Notes under the pieces: generated by a model
Seen by the model: only the letters and a program-made list of their open reading frames with translations
Database searches by the model: none
Told to the model about the DNA's origin: nothing
Shown here: positions 37,070 through 46,236 of the stretch, one piece after another
How positions within the stretch are numbered: position 1 is the stretch's first letter
Layout of the letters: every line of letters begins with the position of its first letter
Assembly: GCF_000373385.1 (NCBI RefSeq)
Contig: NZ_KB891316.1
Span: 640,998 to 692,488 of the forward strand
Origin: Thiobacillus thioparus DSM 505
GTDB lineage: Bacteria > Pseudomonadota > Gammaproteobacteria > Burkholderiales > Thiobacillaceae
Reading direction: 5' to 3'
Length of the DNA: 51,491 nt
Program-made: the position numbers and the translations under genes

Positions 37070-37827
37070 CGCGCAGCTTGCCCGCACACCGGACAGGCCG
37101 GGTCGTGCGGCACTTTCATCACGCGAGCCTCGGCCTGCAGGCCATCCCATAACAACAGCCGGCCGATCAGCAACTCCCCCACCTGAGCCAGATATTTCAG
37201 CGCTTCCATCGCCTGCATCGCGCCGATGACGCCGACCAGGGGAGAAAACACTCCCGCCTCGGCGCAGCGCGTCTCCGGTTCGCCGGTCTGATCCGGAAAT
37301 AGGCAGTGATAGCAGGGTGTGTAGGCACGGCGGGTATCGAACACTGCCAGCTGTCCCGAAAATCCGATCGCAGCCCCCGACACCAGCGGCTTGCCCAGCT
37401 GAACGCAGGCCCGGTTGACCGCATGCCGGGTAGCAAAATTGTCCGACGCGTCGACGACCAGATCGACCGCCGTCACCACTTCATGCAGTGCTCTGCCGCT
37501 CAGCGCTTCCCGAATGGGCTGCACTTCGATTTCAGGATTGATGGCGCGTACGCTACGCGCGAGCGAATCGGCCTTGTTCTCGCCGATGGCTGCCGTGGCG
37601 TGCCCAATCTGACGCTGCAGATTGGTCAGGTCGACCGTATCGCCGTCCGCCAGCCACAACTGTCCGACGCCCGACGCCCCCAGATAAAGAGCGACTGGGC
37701 AGCCCAGCCCGCCGGCACCGATGATCAACACCGACGCTCCGGAGATGCGCGCCTGCCCGTCCACGCCAACATCGGGCAGCAGAATGTGCCTGCTGTAGCG
37801 CAGCAGCAGTGTATCGTTCAACTCCAT
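37057..37827 (-). CDS. moeB: Molybdopterin-synthase adenylyltransferase/ThiF-MoeB-HesA protein
   Basis: 256 aa E1-like enzyme that adenylates the C-terminal Gly-Gly of MoaD or ThiS. Nucleotide motif GAGGLGCP (37-44), the LTNLQRQIGH arginine-finger region, the DASDNFATRHAVN motif and zinc cysteines CYHC and CPVC are present. MoeB versus ThiF cannot be told apart from sequence alone. It lies in the gpmI-envC-ctpA-moeB run, a known order in betaproteobacteria. Confidence 0.87.
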   Translation of the reverse strand: MELNDTLLLRYSRHILLPDVGVDGQARISGASVLIIGAGGLGCPVALYLGASGVGQLWLADGDTVDLTNLQRQIGHATAAIGENKADSLARSVRAINPEIEVQPIREALSGRALHEVVTAVDLVVDASDNFATRHAVNRACVQLGKPLVSGAAIGFSGQLAVFDTRRAYTPCYHCLFPDQTGEPETRCAEAGVFSPLVGVIGAMQAMEALKYLAQVGELLIGRLLLWDGLQAEARVMKVPHDPACPVCGQAARQAG

Positions 37828-37838
37828 GGTCAGCGCGG

Positions 37839-38234
37839 CTATTTATAGCTCCGCCACTCTTCCGGCGTTTCGTCATAATCGCCATGCAGATGGCGCTCGT
37901 AGACTTTCATGAATGCTTGCTGGGATTTGATGTCCGGCTCGTTGGCTGCGACGTTGCGTCGCTGCACGCTCTCGCAGTAATACGCCAGCGCACGCCTGAG
38001 CTTGCAGAGAAGACTGTTATCGAGATGGAATCCCTGGCTCGCCAGCGCAGTCTCCAACCCTTCCAGCGTGTACTCGCAGATGTGATACCGCACCTGTAGA
38101 CGATAGAGGTCTGCACCGATGGTCACGTCCAGCCCCTCCAGGCCGGCCAAAAGCGCCAAGGCGCGTTCGGCCTGGCCGGCAGGCAAGGCATGAAAGACGA
38201 TTTCGCGGTTCTTCTCGAGGTCGCACGGACGCAT
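37839..38234 (-). CDS. Conserved small protein, function unknown
   Basis: 131 aa, soluble. Residues 10-75 (REIVFHALPAGQAERALALLAGLEGLDVTIGADLYRLQVRYHICEYTLEGLETALASQGF) have the beta-alpha-beta-beta-alpha-beta pattern of ferredoxin-like or HMA domains but lack a CxxC metal motif. The ATG is preceded by GGGAGGTG. A -10-like TATACT (complement of 38263-38268) upstream may give it its own promoter. It is 11 bases before moeB. Confidence 0.7.
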   Translation of the reverse strand: MRPCDLEKNREIVFHALPAGQAERALALLAGLEGLDVTIGADLYRLQVRYHICEYTLEGLETALASQGFHLDNSLLCKLRRALAYYCESVQRRNVAANEPDIKSQQAFMKVYERHLHGDYDETPEEWRSYK

Positions 38235-38316
38235 GGCACCTCCCGGCAGGCTAGGTCAACCAAGTATACCGCGCCGCTTGTGCTGTGGAACCCCTGCGAG
38301 CCACACAGCGCGCCGC

Positions 38317-39735
38317 TCAACGCCCTTGCAGGATCTGCAGGCCTTTAAGCAGGTTCAGCGCCTGGTTCACCTGGAAATCGTTCTTCGACACGATCTCGCC
38401 CGGTTCCAGCGGCACCGGCTTTTTATCCTTGCCGTCCGGGCTGGATTTGTCGGTAGGCGGGGCTTTGATGACCATCTCGTCCGGCTTGCTTGCAGGTGCC
38501 GCATCCCCGCCATTGGGATTGCTCAGATGGTGTTCGAGATCCGCCTCGCGAATGCCCAGACCTTGATCGTCGGACGGCATGGACGGATCTTCCACCACGA
38601 TATCCGGTTCGATACCCTTGGCCTGGATGGAGCGCCCGCTCGGCGTAAAGTAGCGCGCCGTGGTGAGCTTGATCGCCGTGCCGTTGCCGATCGGCAGGAT
38701 GGTCTGCACCGATCCCTTGCCGAAGCTGCGTGTGCCCATGATGACAGCACGTTTGTGGTCCTGCAGCGCACCCGCCACGATTTCGGAGGCCGAAGCCGAG
38801 CCGCCGTTGACCAGCACAACCATCGGCACCTGCTTGGCGCCTTCCGGCAGGCTCTTCAGGTAGTCGGACTGCATCGGACGCAGGTAATTTTCCGGGCTCG
38901 CCGTCAGCCGCATTTTCGCATCCTCGGTGCGTCCCTCGGTATACACCACCAGGCTGTCCGGCTTGATGAAGGCCGCTGCCACCGCCACTGCGCCGTTCAG
39001 CAGCCCGCCCGGGTCATTGCGCAGATCCAGGATCAGGCCCTTGAGCGGTGCCTTGTTGTCCTTATAGAGATTGTCCAGGGCCTCGGCCAGCAATTCGCCG
39101 GTATGCTCCTGGAATTGCGTCACGCGCACGTAGCCGTAGCCGTTTTCCAGCAGCTTGGATTTGACGCTGCGGATCTTGATGACCGCGCGGGTCAGGGTCA
39201 GCACGATGGGCTTGTCGACGCCCTTGCGAACGATGGTGAGCTTGATTGGCGACCCAGGCTTGCCTCGCATGCGTTTCACCGCGTCGTTCAGCGTCATGCC
39301 CTTCACCGGCGTATCGTCAAGCTTGATGATCAGGTCGCCCGGCTTGACCCCAGCCTTGAAGGCGGGCGTATCTTCGATCGGCGACACGACCTTGACGAAG
39401 CCGTCTTCCATGCCGACTTCGATGCCCAGGCCACCGAATTCGCCCTGGGTGCCCACCTGCAGATCCTTGAAGCCTTCAGCATCGAGATAGGCCGAATGCG
39501 GGTCCAAGCCGCTCAACATGCCGTTGATCGCCGAAGATATCAGCTTCTTGTCGTCGACCGGTTCGACATAATCGCTCTTGATACGGGCAAACACATCGGT
39601 GAAGGCACGCAACTCCTCGACCGGCAGCGCAGTCTCCGCATCCTTGTCGGCAATCGCCGGCAGATTGAGTGTCAATGCGGCGCCGGCCAGTATGCCAGCC
39701 AGACCGACAAGTACGAGTTTTGCCTTTTGTGTCAT
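38317..39735 (-). CDS. ctpA: C-terminal processing peptidase (S41 family)
   Basis: 472 aa periplasmic serine protease. The N-terminal hydrophobic segment (residues 7-27) is a signal or anchor. The PDZ domain covers about 95-175 (FGGLGIEVGMEDGFVKVVSPIEDTPAFKAGVKPGDLIIKLDD), and the catalytic Ser is in GGSASASE (311-318) with Lys340 in SFGKGSVQ, the Ser-Lys dyad of the family. The C-terminal 90 residues are charged, Pro-rich and variable. CtpA-type proteases degrade peptidoglycan hydrolases, which fits its place directly after envC (one base between them). Confidence 0.95.
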   Translation of the reverse strand: MTQKAKLVLVGLAGILAGAALTLNLPAIADKDAETALPVEELRAFTDVFARIKSDYVEPVDDKKLISSAINGMLSGLDPHSAYLDAEGFKDLQVGTQGEFGGLGIEVGMEDGFVKVVSPIEDTPAFKAGVKPGDLIIKLDDTPVKGMTLNDAVKRMRGKPGSPIKLTIVRKGVDKPIVLTLTRAVIKIRSVKSKLLENGYGYVRVTQFQEHTGELLAEALDNLYKDNKAPLKGLILDLRNDPGGLLNGAVAVAAAFIKPDSLVVYTEGRTEDAKMRLTASPENYLRPMQSDYLKSLPEGAKQVPMVVLVNGGSASASEIVAGALQDHKRAVIMGTRSFGKGSVQTILPIGNGTAIKLTTARYFTPSGRSIQAKGIEPDIVVEDPSMPSDDQGLGIREADLEHHLSNPNGGDAAPASKPDEMVIKAPPTDKSSPDGKDKKPVPLEPGEIVSKNDFQVNQALNLLKGLQILQGR

Positions 39736-39736
39736 C

Positions 39737-40984
39737 TCACTTCACCCAGTCCAGGGGGTTTACAGGACGGCTCTGATGCCGCATTTCAAAATACAAGCCC
39801 GTGTCGGGTTGACCGCCACTATTGCCAACCGCAGCGATCGCATCGCCGGGCTGAACCCGGTCGCCCACCTGCTTATACAGACTTTCATTATTGCTGTACA
39901 GGCTCATATACCCCTCGCCATGGTCGACAATAATGAGGTTCCCGAAACCGCGCAGCCACTCGGCGAACACCACCTGTCCGGCTGCGATCGCCTTCACTGC
40001 CGTGCCTTGGGTAGCCCGGATGAACAAGCCTTTCCAACTCAGCCCGCCACCTTCCCTCGGAGCACCAAAGCGGTTCATCAGTTCCCCGGCGACCGGCAAA
40101 TGTAGCGCCCCCTTCAACCGGGAGAACGGCTGACTCGACCGGAAGGCCACCGGCGTATCGGTATTCACCGTCACGGGACGGCGCTGCTGGCCGGTTGGGC
40201 CGCGCTCTGCCTCTCGCTGCTGCGCCTGCCGGGCCGCGCGCACGCGCTCGGCCTCACGTGCGGCCTGTTCCGCCATCACCCGGTTGAGGCGCTCGACCAG
40301 CTGGGTCAGGCTGCGTTCATTGCGCTTCAAGGTGGAAATCTCGCGCCTCTGTTGCTGGATTTGCACGGAGAGTTTCTGCAGCACCTGCTCGCGGGCGTGC
40401 TTGTCGGCCAACAGCTTTTGCTGCTCGGCTTCGTGCGCGGCCTGCAATTGCGCCAGATCGGTTGTCTTCCGCGAGGCTTGCTGCTGCAAGGCGGACAGTT
40501 GCGCCAAGTCGGCGCGCAGTGTGTCGATCATGGCTTGCTGCGCACGCGAGAGGTGTGCCAGATAGCGCAAATCACGTGCGGTCTGGTTGGGGTCCGCACC
40601 ATTCAGGATGAGCTTGAGTGCATCGCCCTGTCCGCGCTGGTAAGCGCCCTTGAGCGTCTGCGCCAGATGGGCCTGCTGTGTGCGAATACGCGCCGAGGTT
40701 GCGTCGGCCTGCTGCGTCAGCGATTGCAGATCGCTTTGGGTCCGCTGGCGTTCGCCGTCCAGTTGACGCAACTGGCGCACGGAGCTGCTGATGGCACGTT
40801 CGGACTGACGCAACTCGTCAGCCGCTTCCTGACGATGCGTCTGGGTGTCGCGGAAATCCTGCTGCAGGGTTTGCAGACGCTGTTTGAGGGCGTCAAGCTC
40901 GGACTGCTTGCGGTCGGCCTGGTTGGCGCTGACGCACAACGGCCCGGAGAGTGCCAGCAGGACGAAGAGTTGTTTGAAGTTCAC
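39737..40984 (-). CDS. envC: Murein hydrolase activator EnvC (degenerate M23)
   Basis: 415 aa periplasmic protein: signal peptide (1-20), long coiled coil (about 22-240), an Ala/Arg-rich linker, and a LytM domain from about 290 (GLFIRATQGTAVKAIAAGQVVFAEWLRGFGNLIIVDHGEGYMSLY). Catalytic zinc ligands of active LytM enzymes are lost (WKGLFIRA instead of H-x-G-x-D; TGLYFEMRH instead of HxH), as in E. coli EnvC, so it should activate amidases rather than cut. It is followed by ctpA and preceded by gpmI. Confidence 0.92.
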   Translation of the reverse strand: MNFKQLFVLLALSGPLCVSANQADRKQSELDALKQRLQTLQQDFRDTQTHRQEAADELRQSERAISSSVRQLRQLDGERQRTQSDLQSLTQQADATSARIRTQQAHLAQTLKGAYQRGQGDALKLILNGADPNQTARDLRYLAHLSRAQQAMIDTLRADLAQLSALQQQASRKTTDLAQLQAAHEAEQQKLLADKHAREQVLQKLSVQIQQQRREISTLKRNERSLTQLVERLNRVMAEQAAREAERVRAARQAQQREAERGPTGQQRRPVTVNTDTPVAFRSSQPFSRLKGALHLPVAGELMNRFGAPREGGGLSWKGLFIRATQGTAVKAIAAGQVVFAEWLRGFGNLIIVDHGEGYMSLYSNNESLYKQVGDRVQPGDAIAAVGNSGGQPDTGLYFEMRHQSRPVNPLDWVK

Positions 40985-41013
40985 CCTGGCGAGCTTACTC
41001 GAACCGGACGGGC

Positions 41014-42555
41014 TTACTCAAACTGCACCAGGGCCTCGCCGGTCATTTCGGGCGGTTGCGCCACACCCATCATCTTCAGGAGGGTCGGGCTGACATCCTC
41101 GAGTGCGCCGGTTTCCGCCAGCGTGGCATGGCGCCGTCCAACGTAGATCAGCGGCACCAGGTTCATGGTATGCGCGGTATGCGGCTGACCGGTTACGGCG
41201 TCACGCATCAATTCGGCGTTGCCGTGGTCGGCGGTGATCAGCACCTCCCCACCTCGTGCCTGCTGCGCGTCCACCACCCGGCCCAGACAGGTGTCGACCG
41301 TCTCGATCGCCTTGATCGCAGCCTGCAGGTCGCCGGTGTGGCCCACCATGTCGGGATTGGCAAAATTGCAGACGATAAGATCGTATTGCTGGCTGCCGAT
41401 CGCGGCGACCAGCTTGTCGGTCACCTCGAAAGCACTCATCTCGGGCTTGAGGTCATAGGTTGCCACGTCGGGGGACGGCACCAGCACGCGATCCTCGCCG
41501 GGAAAGGACACTTCTTCGCCGCCGTTGAAGAAAAAGGTGACGTGCGGATATTTCTCGGTTTCGGCGATACGCAACTGGCGTAAGCCGAGGTTGGCGGCGT
41601 ATTCGCCCAGGCCATTCTTGATCCGCTCTGGTGGAAAGGCGACCGACACCTGGAAATCGTCGCTGTAACCGGTCAACGTGCAGTAGGTCGCCAGCCGGGG
41701 GGTGACCTCGCGTTCGAACTCGCTGAAATCGGGCTCGATGAAGGGACGCGACAGCTGGCGCGCACGGTCGGAACGGAAATTGAGAAAAATGACCGAATCG
41801 CCGTCCTCCATCTTCACCGGTTTGCCGTCGGGCGGCAGGATGGCCGTGGCCTTGACGAATTCGTCGGTTTCGCCGCGCGCGTAGGCGGCTTCCAATCCAG
41901 CCAGCGCATTCTCCGCCATGAACTCGGCGCGCCCCTGGGTCAGGAGATCGTAGGCGGATTTCACCCGCTGCCAGCGCCGGTCACGGTCCATCGCGTAGTA
42001 GCGGCCGATCATCGACGCAATGTGGCCGACGCCGCTCTGCTCGATTTTTTCGTTGAGGCGGCGCAAATAGAGCTCGGCGCTTTTCGGCGGCGTGTCACGG
42101 CCATCCAGGAATACATGCAGACAGACCTTGTGCAGCCCCTCGCGCGCCGCCAGACCGAGCAGGGCATGGAAATGCGATTCGTGACTGTGCACCCCGCCGT
42201 CCGACAGCAGGCCCAGCACATGCAGCGTCCTGCCATTGTCGCGTGCCAGATGCACGGCGTTCAGTAGGGCCGGATTGGTGTAGAAATAGCCCGATTCGAT
42301 GGCGCGGTCGATGCGGGTGAATTCCTGGTACACCACCCGTCCCGCGCCGATGTTCAGATGCCCCACCTCGGAGTTGCCCATTTGCCCTTTGGGCAGCCCC
42401 ACTTCCGATTCCGATGCATGAATGAGGGTATGGGGATTATTCTTCCATAACCGGTCCCAATTGGGCTTGGTAGCCTGGGCAATCGCGTTGTCCGCGCTTT
42501 CTTTGCGGCAACCAAAACCGTCGAGGATGATGAGGAGAACCGGCACGGTTTTCAT
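41014..42555 (-). CDS. gpmI: 2,3-bisphosphoglycerate-independent phosphoglycerate mutase
   Basis: 513 aa Mn2+-dependent glycolytic mutase. The alkaline-phosphatase-like metal site opens with LIILDGFG, the phosphoserine is in GQMGNSEVGH, and the substrate domain and C-terminal metal site (VCNFANPDMVGHTGD, ITADHGNAE) are intact. It is the first gene of the gpmI-envC-ctpA run and is divergent from the ArsR-family gene. Confidence 0.96.
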   Translation of the reverse strand: MKTVPVLLIILDGFGCRKESADNAIAQATKPNWDRLWKNNPHTLIHASESEVGLPKGQMGNSEVGHLNIGAGRVVYQEFTRIDRAIESGYFYTNPALLNAVHLARDNGRTLHVLGLLSDGGVHSHESHFHALLGLAAREGLHKVCLHVFLDGRDTPPKSAELYLRRLNEKIEQSGVGHIASMIGRYYAMDRDRRWQRVKSAYDLLTQGRAEFMAENALAGLEAAYARGETDEFVKATAILPPDGKPVKMEDGDSVIFLNFRSDRARQLSRPFIEPDFSEFEREVTPRLATYCTLTGYSDDFQVSVAFPPERIKNGLGEYAANLGLRQLRIAETEKYPHVTFFFNGGEEVSFPGEDRVLVPSPDVATYDLKPEMSAFEVTDKLVAAIGSQQYDLIVCNFANPDMVGHTGDLQAAIKAIETVDTCLGRVVDAQQARGGEVLITADHGNAELMRDAVTGQPHTAHTMNLVPLIYVGRRHATLAETGALEDVSPTLLKMMGVAQPPEMTGEALVQFE

Positions 42556-42604
42556 GAAAAAATTTATATAACCTGACTCGTTTTCGTGGAAATATTTTAA
42601 TATA

Positions 42605-42631
42605 TGCGTGATTGCTAATCTATACGCAATC
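42605..42631. promoter_or_regulatory. AT-rich divergent promoter region with inverted repeats
   Basis: GATTGC (42610-42615) and GCAATC (42626-42631) form a 6-bp inverted repeat with a 10-base spacer; TGCGT (42605-42609) and ACGCA (42624-42628) form an alternative pairing. It lies in a markedly AT-rich 157-base gap between gpmI and the ArsR gene and is a candidate ArsR operator. Confidence 0.4.
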
Positions 42632-42712
42632 CAAAAAGTAAGATTATAAGTAGCGCACGGCTGTATTTTGACGAAGTTGGCCGCGCCGTTACGCGACCCG
42701 TAGGACCGAGGA

Positions 42713-43042
42713 ATGAATATGGCAGCTGACTGGGATCAAGTGGACCTCATGGACAAGGACGAGCACATCGAGCAGGCCTCGCGTGCGATGAAAGCCATGT
42801 CGCATCCTCTGCGCCTGAAAATTCTTTGCGTACTGGGCGACAAGGAAGTCAGCGTCCAGGATATCGTCGACCATGTCGGCACGTCGCAAAGCAATATCTC
42901 GCAGCATCTCGCCATCCTGCGCGACAAAGGGGTGCTGCGCACCCGCAAGGATGCCAACCGCGTGTTTTATCGCGTGGGCGACACCCGCACCATGAAGCTT
43001 CTGGGTATGATGCGCGACGTCTTTTGCGGTTTCACCAAATAA
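42713..43042 (+). CDS. ArsR-family regulator with persulfide-sensor-like cysteine pair
   Basis: 109 aa winged-helix repressor. The HTH is VQDIVDHVGTSQSNISQHLAILRDKGVLRTRKDANRVFYRV. It has only two cysteines, C39 (KILCVLGD, helix alpha-2) and C105 (DVFCGFTK, helix alpha-5), 66 residues apart, the spacing known from BigR, SqrR and HlyU, where they form a di- or tetrasulfide on sensing reactive sulfur. The metal-site ELCV-CDL of ArsR/SmtB is absent. An ATG two codons later (42719) is also possible. No target gene follows on its own strand; gpmI is divergent. Confidence 0.85.
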   Translation: MNMAADWDQVDLMDKDEHIEQASRAMKAMSHPLRLKILCVLGDKEVSVQDIVDHVGTSQSNISQHLAILRDKGVLRTRKDANRVFYRVGDTRTMKLLGMMRDVFCGFTK

Positions 43043-43057
43043 CTCGATTCGCACCCC

Positions 43058-43090
43058 AAGGCCCGGCCACGCGCAAGCGTGCCGAGCCTT
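43058..43090 (+). terminator. Hairpin between the ArsR gene and cusA
   Basis: AAGGC (43058-43062) pairs with GCCTT (43086-43090), enclosing GGCcACGC / GCGTGCC around a GCAA tetraloop. It lies between convergent genes and could end both transcripts; the T-tract is poor. Confidence 0.5.
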
Positions 43091-43108
43091 GTGTCTTGAA
43101 TGCGCCGC

Positions 43109-46100
43109 TCAATCATTTCCAGTTTGGGGATGGGCGCCACGCCCCTGCCATATCCAATACAGCGCCGGGATAACGAAAAGCGATAGCAGCGGTGCCGTCA
43201 GCATGCCGCCCACCAACGGCGCGGCAATCCGCTTCATCGCTTCGGAACCGGCGCCGTCGCTGAACATGACGGGCAGCAGGCCCGCCACGATCACCGCTAC
43301 CGTCATCATCTTGGGCCGCACGCGCATGAGCGCACCCTGGATGATCGCCTGCCGGAGCGCGACACGATCAACCGACTGGCTGCCTGACGACCGGGCATCC
43401 TCGACGGCCTTGTCGATATAGAGCAGCATCACGACACCGAACTCCGCCGCCACGCCCGCCAGCGCGATGAAGCCGACGCCCACCGCCACTGACAGGTTGT
43501 AGCCTAGCCAGTAGACCAGCCAGAACCCGCCCACCAAGGAAAAAGGCAGGCAGACGGCGACCAGCAGCACCTTGCCTGGCTCGCGGAAGTGCAGGTACAG
43601 CAGCAGCAGGACCAGCAGCACGGTGAGCGGAATCAGCCACTGCATTTTTTGCCTGGCATGTTGCAGATTCGCATACTGACCGGACCAGGCGAGGGCGTAG
43701 CCAGGCGGCAGCTTGACCTGGGCGTCGACCGCCTGCCGGGCCGCTTCGACGTAGCCGCCCAAGTCCCGGCCTTCGATGTCGAGATAGACGTAACCGGTCA
43801 GGCGTCCGTTTTCGCTCTTGATTTCGGCCGGCCCGTCGGCGATGCGCAGACGGGCGATTGTCCCCAGCGACACCTGAATTCCGGATGGCGTGGCAATTCG
43901 GCTCTCGGCAAGCGTCTCCATCGAGTCACGCAAAGCGCGCGGATAGCGCAGGTTGATGGAGAACCGTTCGCGCCCGTCCACGACCGTACCGATGTTTTCC
44001 CCGCCGATGGCGCTTTGGACCAGGCGTTGCACCGCCGCGACGGTGACGCCGTAACGCGCAGCCTGAACGCGGTCGATATCGATATCCAGATACCGCCCAC
44101 CGGTGACACGTTCGCCGAATACGGCGCGCGTTCCAGGGATTTTCTTCAGCGTGGCTTCGAGCGTTTCCGCCAGCGCGGCGATCCCGGCCAGATCGGGGCC
44201 GGTGATTTTGATGCCGACCGCTGTACGAATGCCGGTGGACAGCATGTCGATGCGAGTACGAATCGGGTAGCCCCAGGAATTGGTCAGCCCGGGCAACCGT
44301 ACGGTGCGGTCGAGCTTCTGGATCAGTTCCTCTACCGTCTCACCCGGCGGCCACTCATTCCTCGGTTTGAGCAAGATGGTGGTTTCCAGCATGGACAACG
44401 GCGCAGGGTCGGTTGCACTGTCGGCGCGGCCGGCCTTGCCGAACACGCGCGCCACTTCCGGCATCTGGCGGATCAGGCGATCGGTGATCTGCAGGATATT
44501 GGCGGCCTCGTCGATGGATACGCCCGGCAGCGTAGTCGGCATGTACAGTAGGTCGCCTTCATACAGTGGCGGCATGAACTCGCTGCCCAAACGGGATACG
44601 GGCCATGCCGCGCTGGCCAGCAGCAGAACGGCCAGCAGCAACACCCGTTTGGGGTGATTCAGCGACGCCAGCAGTGCCGGCCGGTAAAGCGCCTGCAGCA
44701 AGCGGTTGAGCGGATTGCTGCGCTCATGGACGATGCGGCCGCGAATGAAATAGCCCATCAGCACCGGCGTCAACGTGATGGCCAGCGCCGCGCTCGCCGC
44801 CATGGCATAGGTCTTGGTGTAGGCAAGCGGCGCGAACAGTTTTCCTTCCTGGCCCGAGAGCGCAAAAACCGGCAGGAAGGACACCGTGATGATGAGCAGC
44901 GAGAAGAAGAGCGCGGGGCCGACTTCGACCGAACTGGCGCGTGCGACCGCCCAGTAGTCGCTACCAGGCCCGGCCCGCTCGAGATGCTTGTGCATGTTCT
45001 CGATCATCACGATGGCCGCATCCACCATGGCGCCGATGGCGATGGCAATGCCGCCCAGAGACATGATGTTGGCGCTCACGCCCTGTTGCTTCATCACGAT
45101 GAACGCAGTCAAGATGCCGACCGGCAGGGTGAGCGCGGCAACCAGGGACGAGCGCAAATGGAACAGGAACAGCAGACAGACCAGTGCCACCATCAAGGTC
45201 TCTTCCACCAGTTTGCTGCGTAGATTGTCGATGGCGCGCGTGATGAGGCCGGAACGATCATACGTGACCACCAACTCGACGCCGGGCGGCAGGCCCGCCT
45301 GCAGTTCCTTGAGGCGGGTCTTGACGCGTGCCGCGGTTTCCAGCGCATTGTTGCCATAGCGCATGACCACGATGCCGCCGGTGACGTCGCCTTCGCCGTC
45401 GAGGTCAGCCACCCCTCGCCGCGCTTCCGGTCCTATCTGGACATGGGCCACATCCTGTAGCCGAATGGGAACGCCCTCGGCATCCGTGCCCAGAGGGATC
45501 GTGCGGAAATCGTCCAGCGTCTTGAGGTAGCCATCGGCGCGGATCATGTATTCGGCGCGCGCCATCTCCATGACCGACCCGCCGCCCGAGAGATTGCTGT
45601 CGCGCACCGCCTGGCTGACCTGTTCCAGGGAAATCCCGTAGGCGGCCAGGCGGTTCGGATCCACCTCGATCTGGAACTGGCGCGCCATGCCGCCGACGCT
45701 GGCCACTTCTGCCACGCCGGGCAGGCCCTGCAACTCGTATTTGAGGTAGAAATCCTGGACCGCCCGCAACTGGTCCGCATCGTAGCGATGGTGGCGATCC
45801 ACCAGCGCGTATTCGAATATCCAGCCGGTGCCGGATGCATCGGGTCCCAGCGTGGGCGTCACGCCTGCGGGCAGGCGCGACGCCGCCTGGCTCAGGTATT
45901 CCAGCACGCGGGAACGCGCCCAGTACGGATCGACGCCATCCTTGAAAATGACGTAGACATAGGACTCGCCGAACATGGAAAAACCGCGCACCGCCGTGGC
46001 ACCCGGCACCGACAACAGGCTCGACGTCAGCGGATACGTCACCGAGTCTTCCACGAGCTGTGGCGACTGGCCGGGATACGCCGTCTTGACGATGACCTGC

Positions 46101-46234
46101 GTGTCGGACAGATCAGGAATTGCATCCAACGCAATATTCTGTGCGGAGTACACGCCCCAGGCCGCCAGCAGCAGGGTGGCCAGCAGCACCAACAGCCGGT
46201 TGGCGAGCGACCACTCGATGATTCGCCGGATCAT
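43109..46234 (-). CDS. cusA: Cu(I)/Ag(I) efflux RND pump CusA
   Basis: 1041 aa heavy-metal RND transporter: 12 membrane helices, two large periplasmic loops. The N-terminal MIRRIIEWSLANRLLVLLATLLLAAWGVYSA and the HME-RND signature GAMVDAAIVMIENMHK (acidic residue in TM4) are clear. Methionines in the periplasmic cleft segments (FMPPLYEGDLLYMPTTLPG, DMLSTGIRTAVGIK) match the CusA Met-triad positions. cusA follows cusB by 2 bases. No outer-membrane cusC is next to it, so the channel must come from elsewhere. Confidence 0.94.
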   Translation of the reverse strand: MIRRIIEWSLANRLLVLLATLLLAAWGVYSAQNIALDAIPDLSDTQVIVKTAYPGQSPQLVEDSVTYPLTSSLLSVPGATAVRGFSMFGESYVYVIFKDGVDPYWARSRVLEYLSQAASRLPAGVTPTLGPDASGTGWIFEYALVDRHHRYDADQLRAVQDFYLKYELQGLPGVAEVASVGGMARQFQIEVDPNRLAAYGISLEQVSQAVRDSNLSGGGSVMEMARAEYMIRADGYLKTLDDFRTIPLGTDAEGVPIRLQDVAHVQIGPEARRGVADLDGEGDVTGGIVVMRYGNNALETAARVKTRLKELQAGLPPGVELVVTYDRSGLITRAIDNLRSKLVEETLMVALVCLLFLFHLRSSLVAALTLPVGILTAFIVMKQQGVSANIMSLGGIAIAIGAMVDAAIVMIENMHKHLERAGPGSDYWAVARASSVEVGPALFFSLLIITVSFLPVFALSGQEGKLFAPLAYTKTYAMAASAALAITLTPVLMGYFIRGRIVHERSNPLNRLLQALYRPALLASLNHPKRVLLLAVLLLASAAWPVSRLGSEFMPPLYEGDLLYMPTTLPGVSIDEAANILQITDRLIRQMPEVARVFGKAGRADSATDPAPLSMLETTILLKPRNEWPPGETVEELIQKLDRTVRLPGLTNSWGYPIRTRIDMLSTGIRTAVGIKITGPDLAGIAALAETLEATLKKIPGTRAVFGERVTGGRYLDIDIDRVQAARYGVTVAAVQRLVQSAIGGENIGTVVDGRERFSINLRYPRALRDSMETLAESRIATPSGIQVSLGTIARLRIADGPAEIKSENGRLTGYVYLDIEGRDLGGYVEAARQAVDAQVKLPPGYALAWSGQYANLQHARQKMQWLIPLTVLLVLLLLYLHFREPGKVLLVAVCLPFSLVGGFWLVYWLGYNLSVAVGVGFIALAGVAAEFGVVMLLYIDKAVEDARSSGSQSVDRVALRQAIIQGALMRVRPKMMTVAVIVAGLLPVMFSDGAGSEAMKRIAAPLVGGMLTAPLLSLFVIPALYWIWQGRGAHPQTGND

Positions 46235-46236
46235 GC

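Noticed and set aside
38233..39933. 566-codon plus-strand frame opposite ctpA
   Set aside because: Same antisense effect; CtpA with PDZ and Ser-Lys motifs is on the minus strand.
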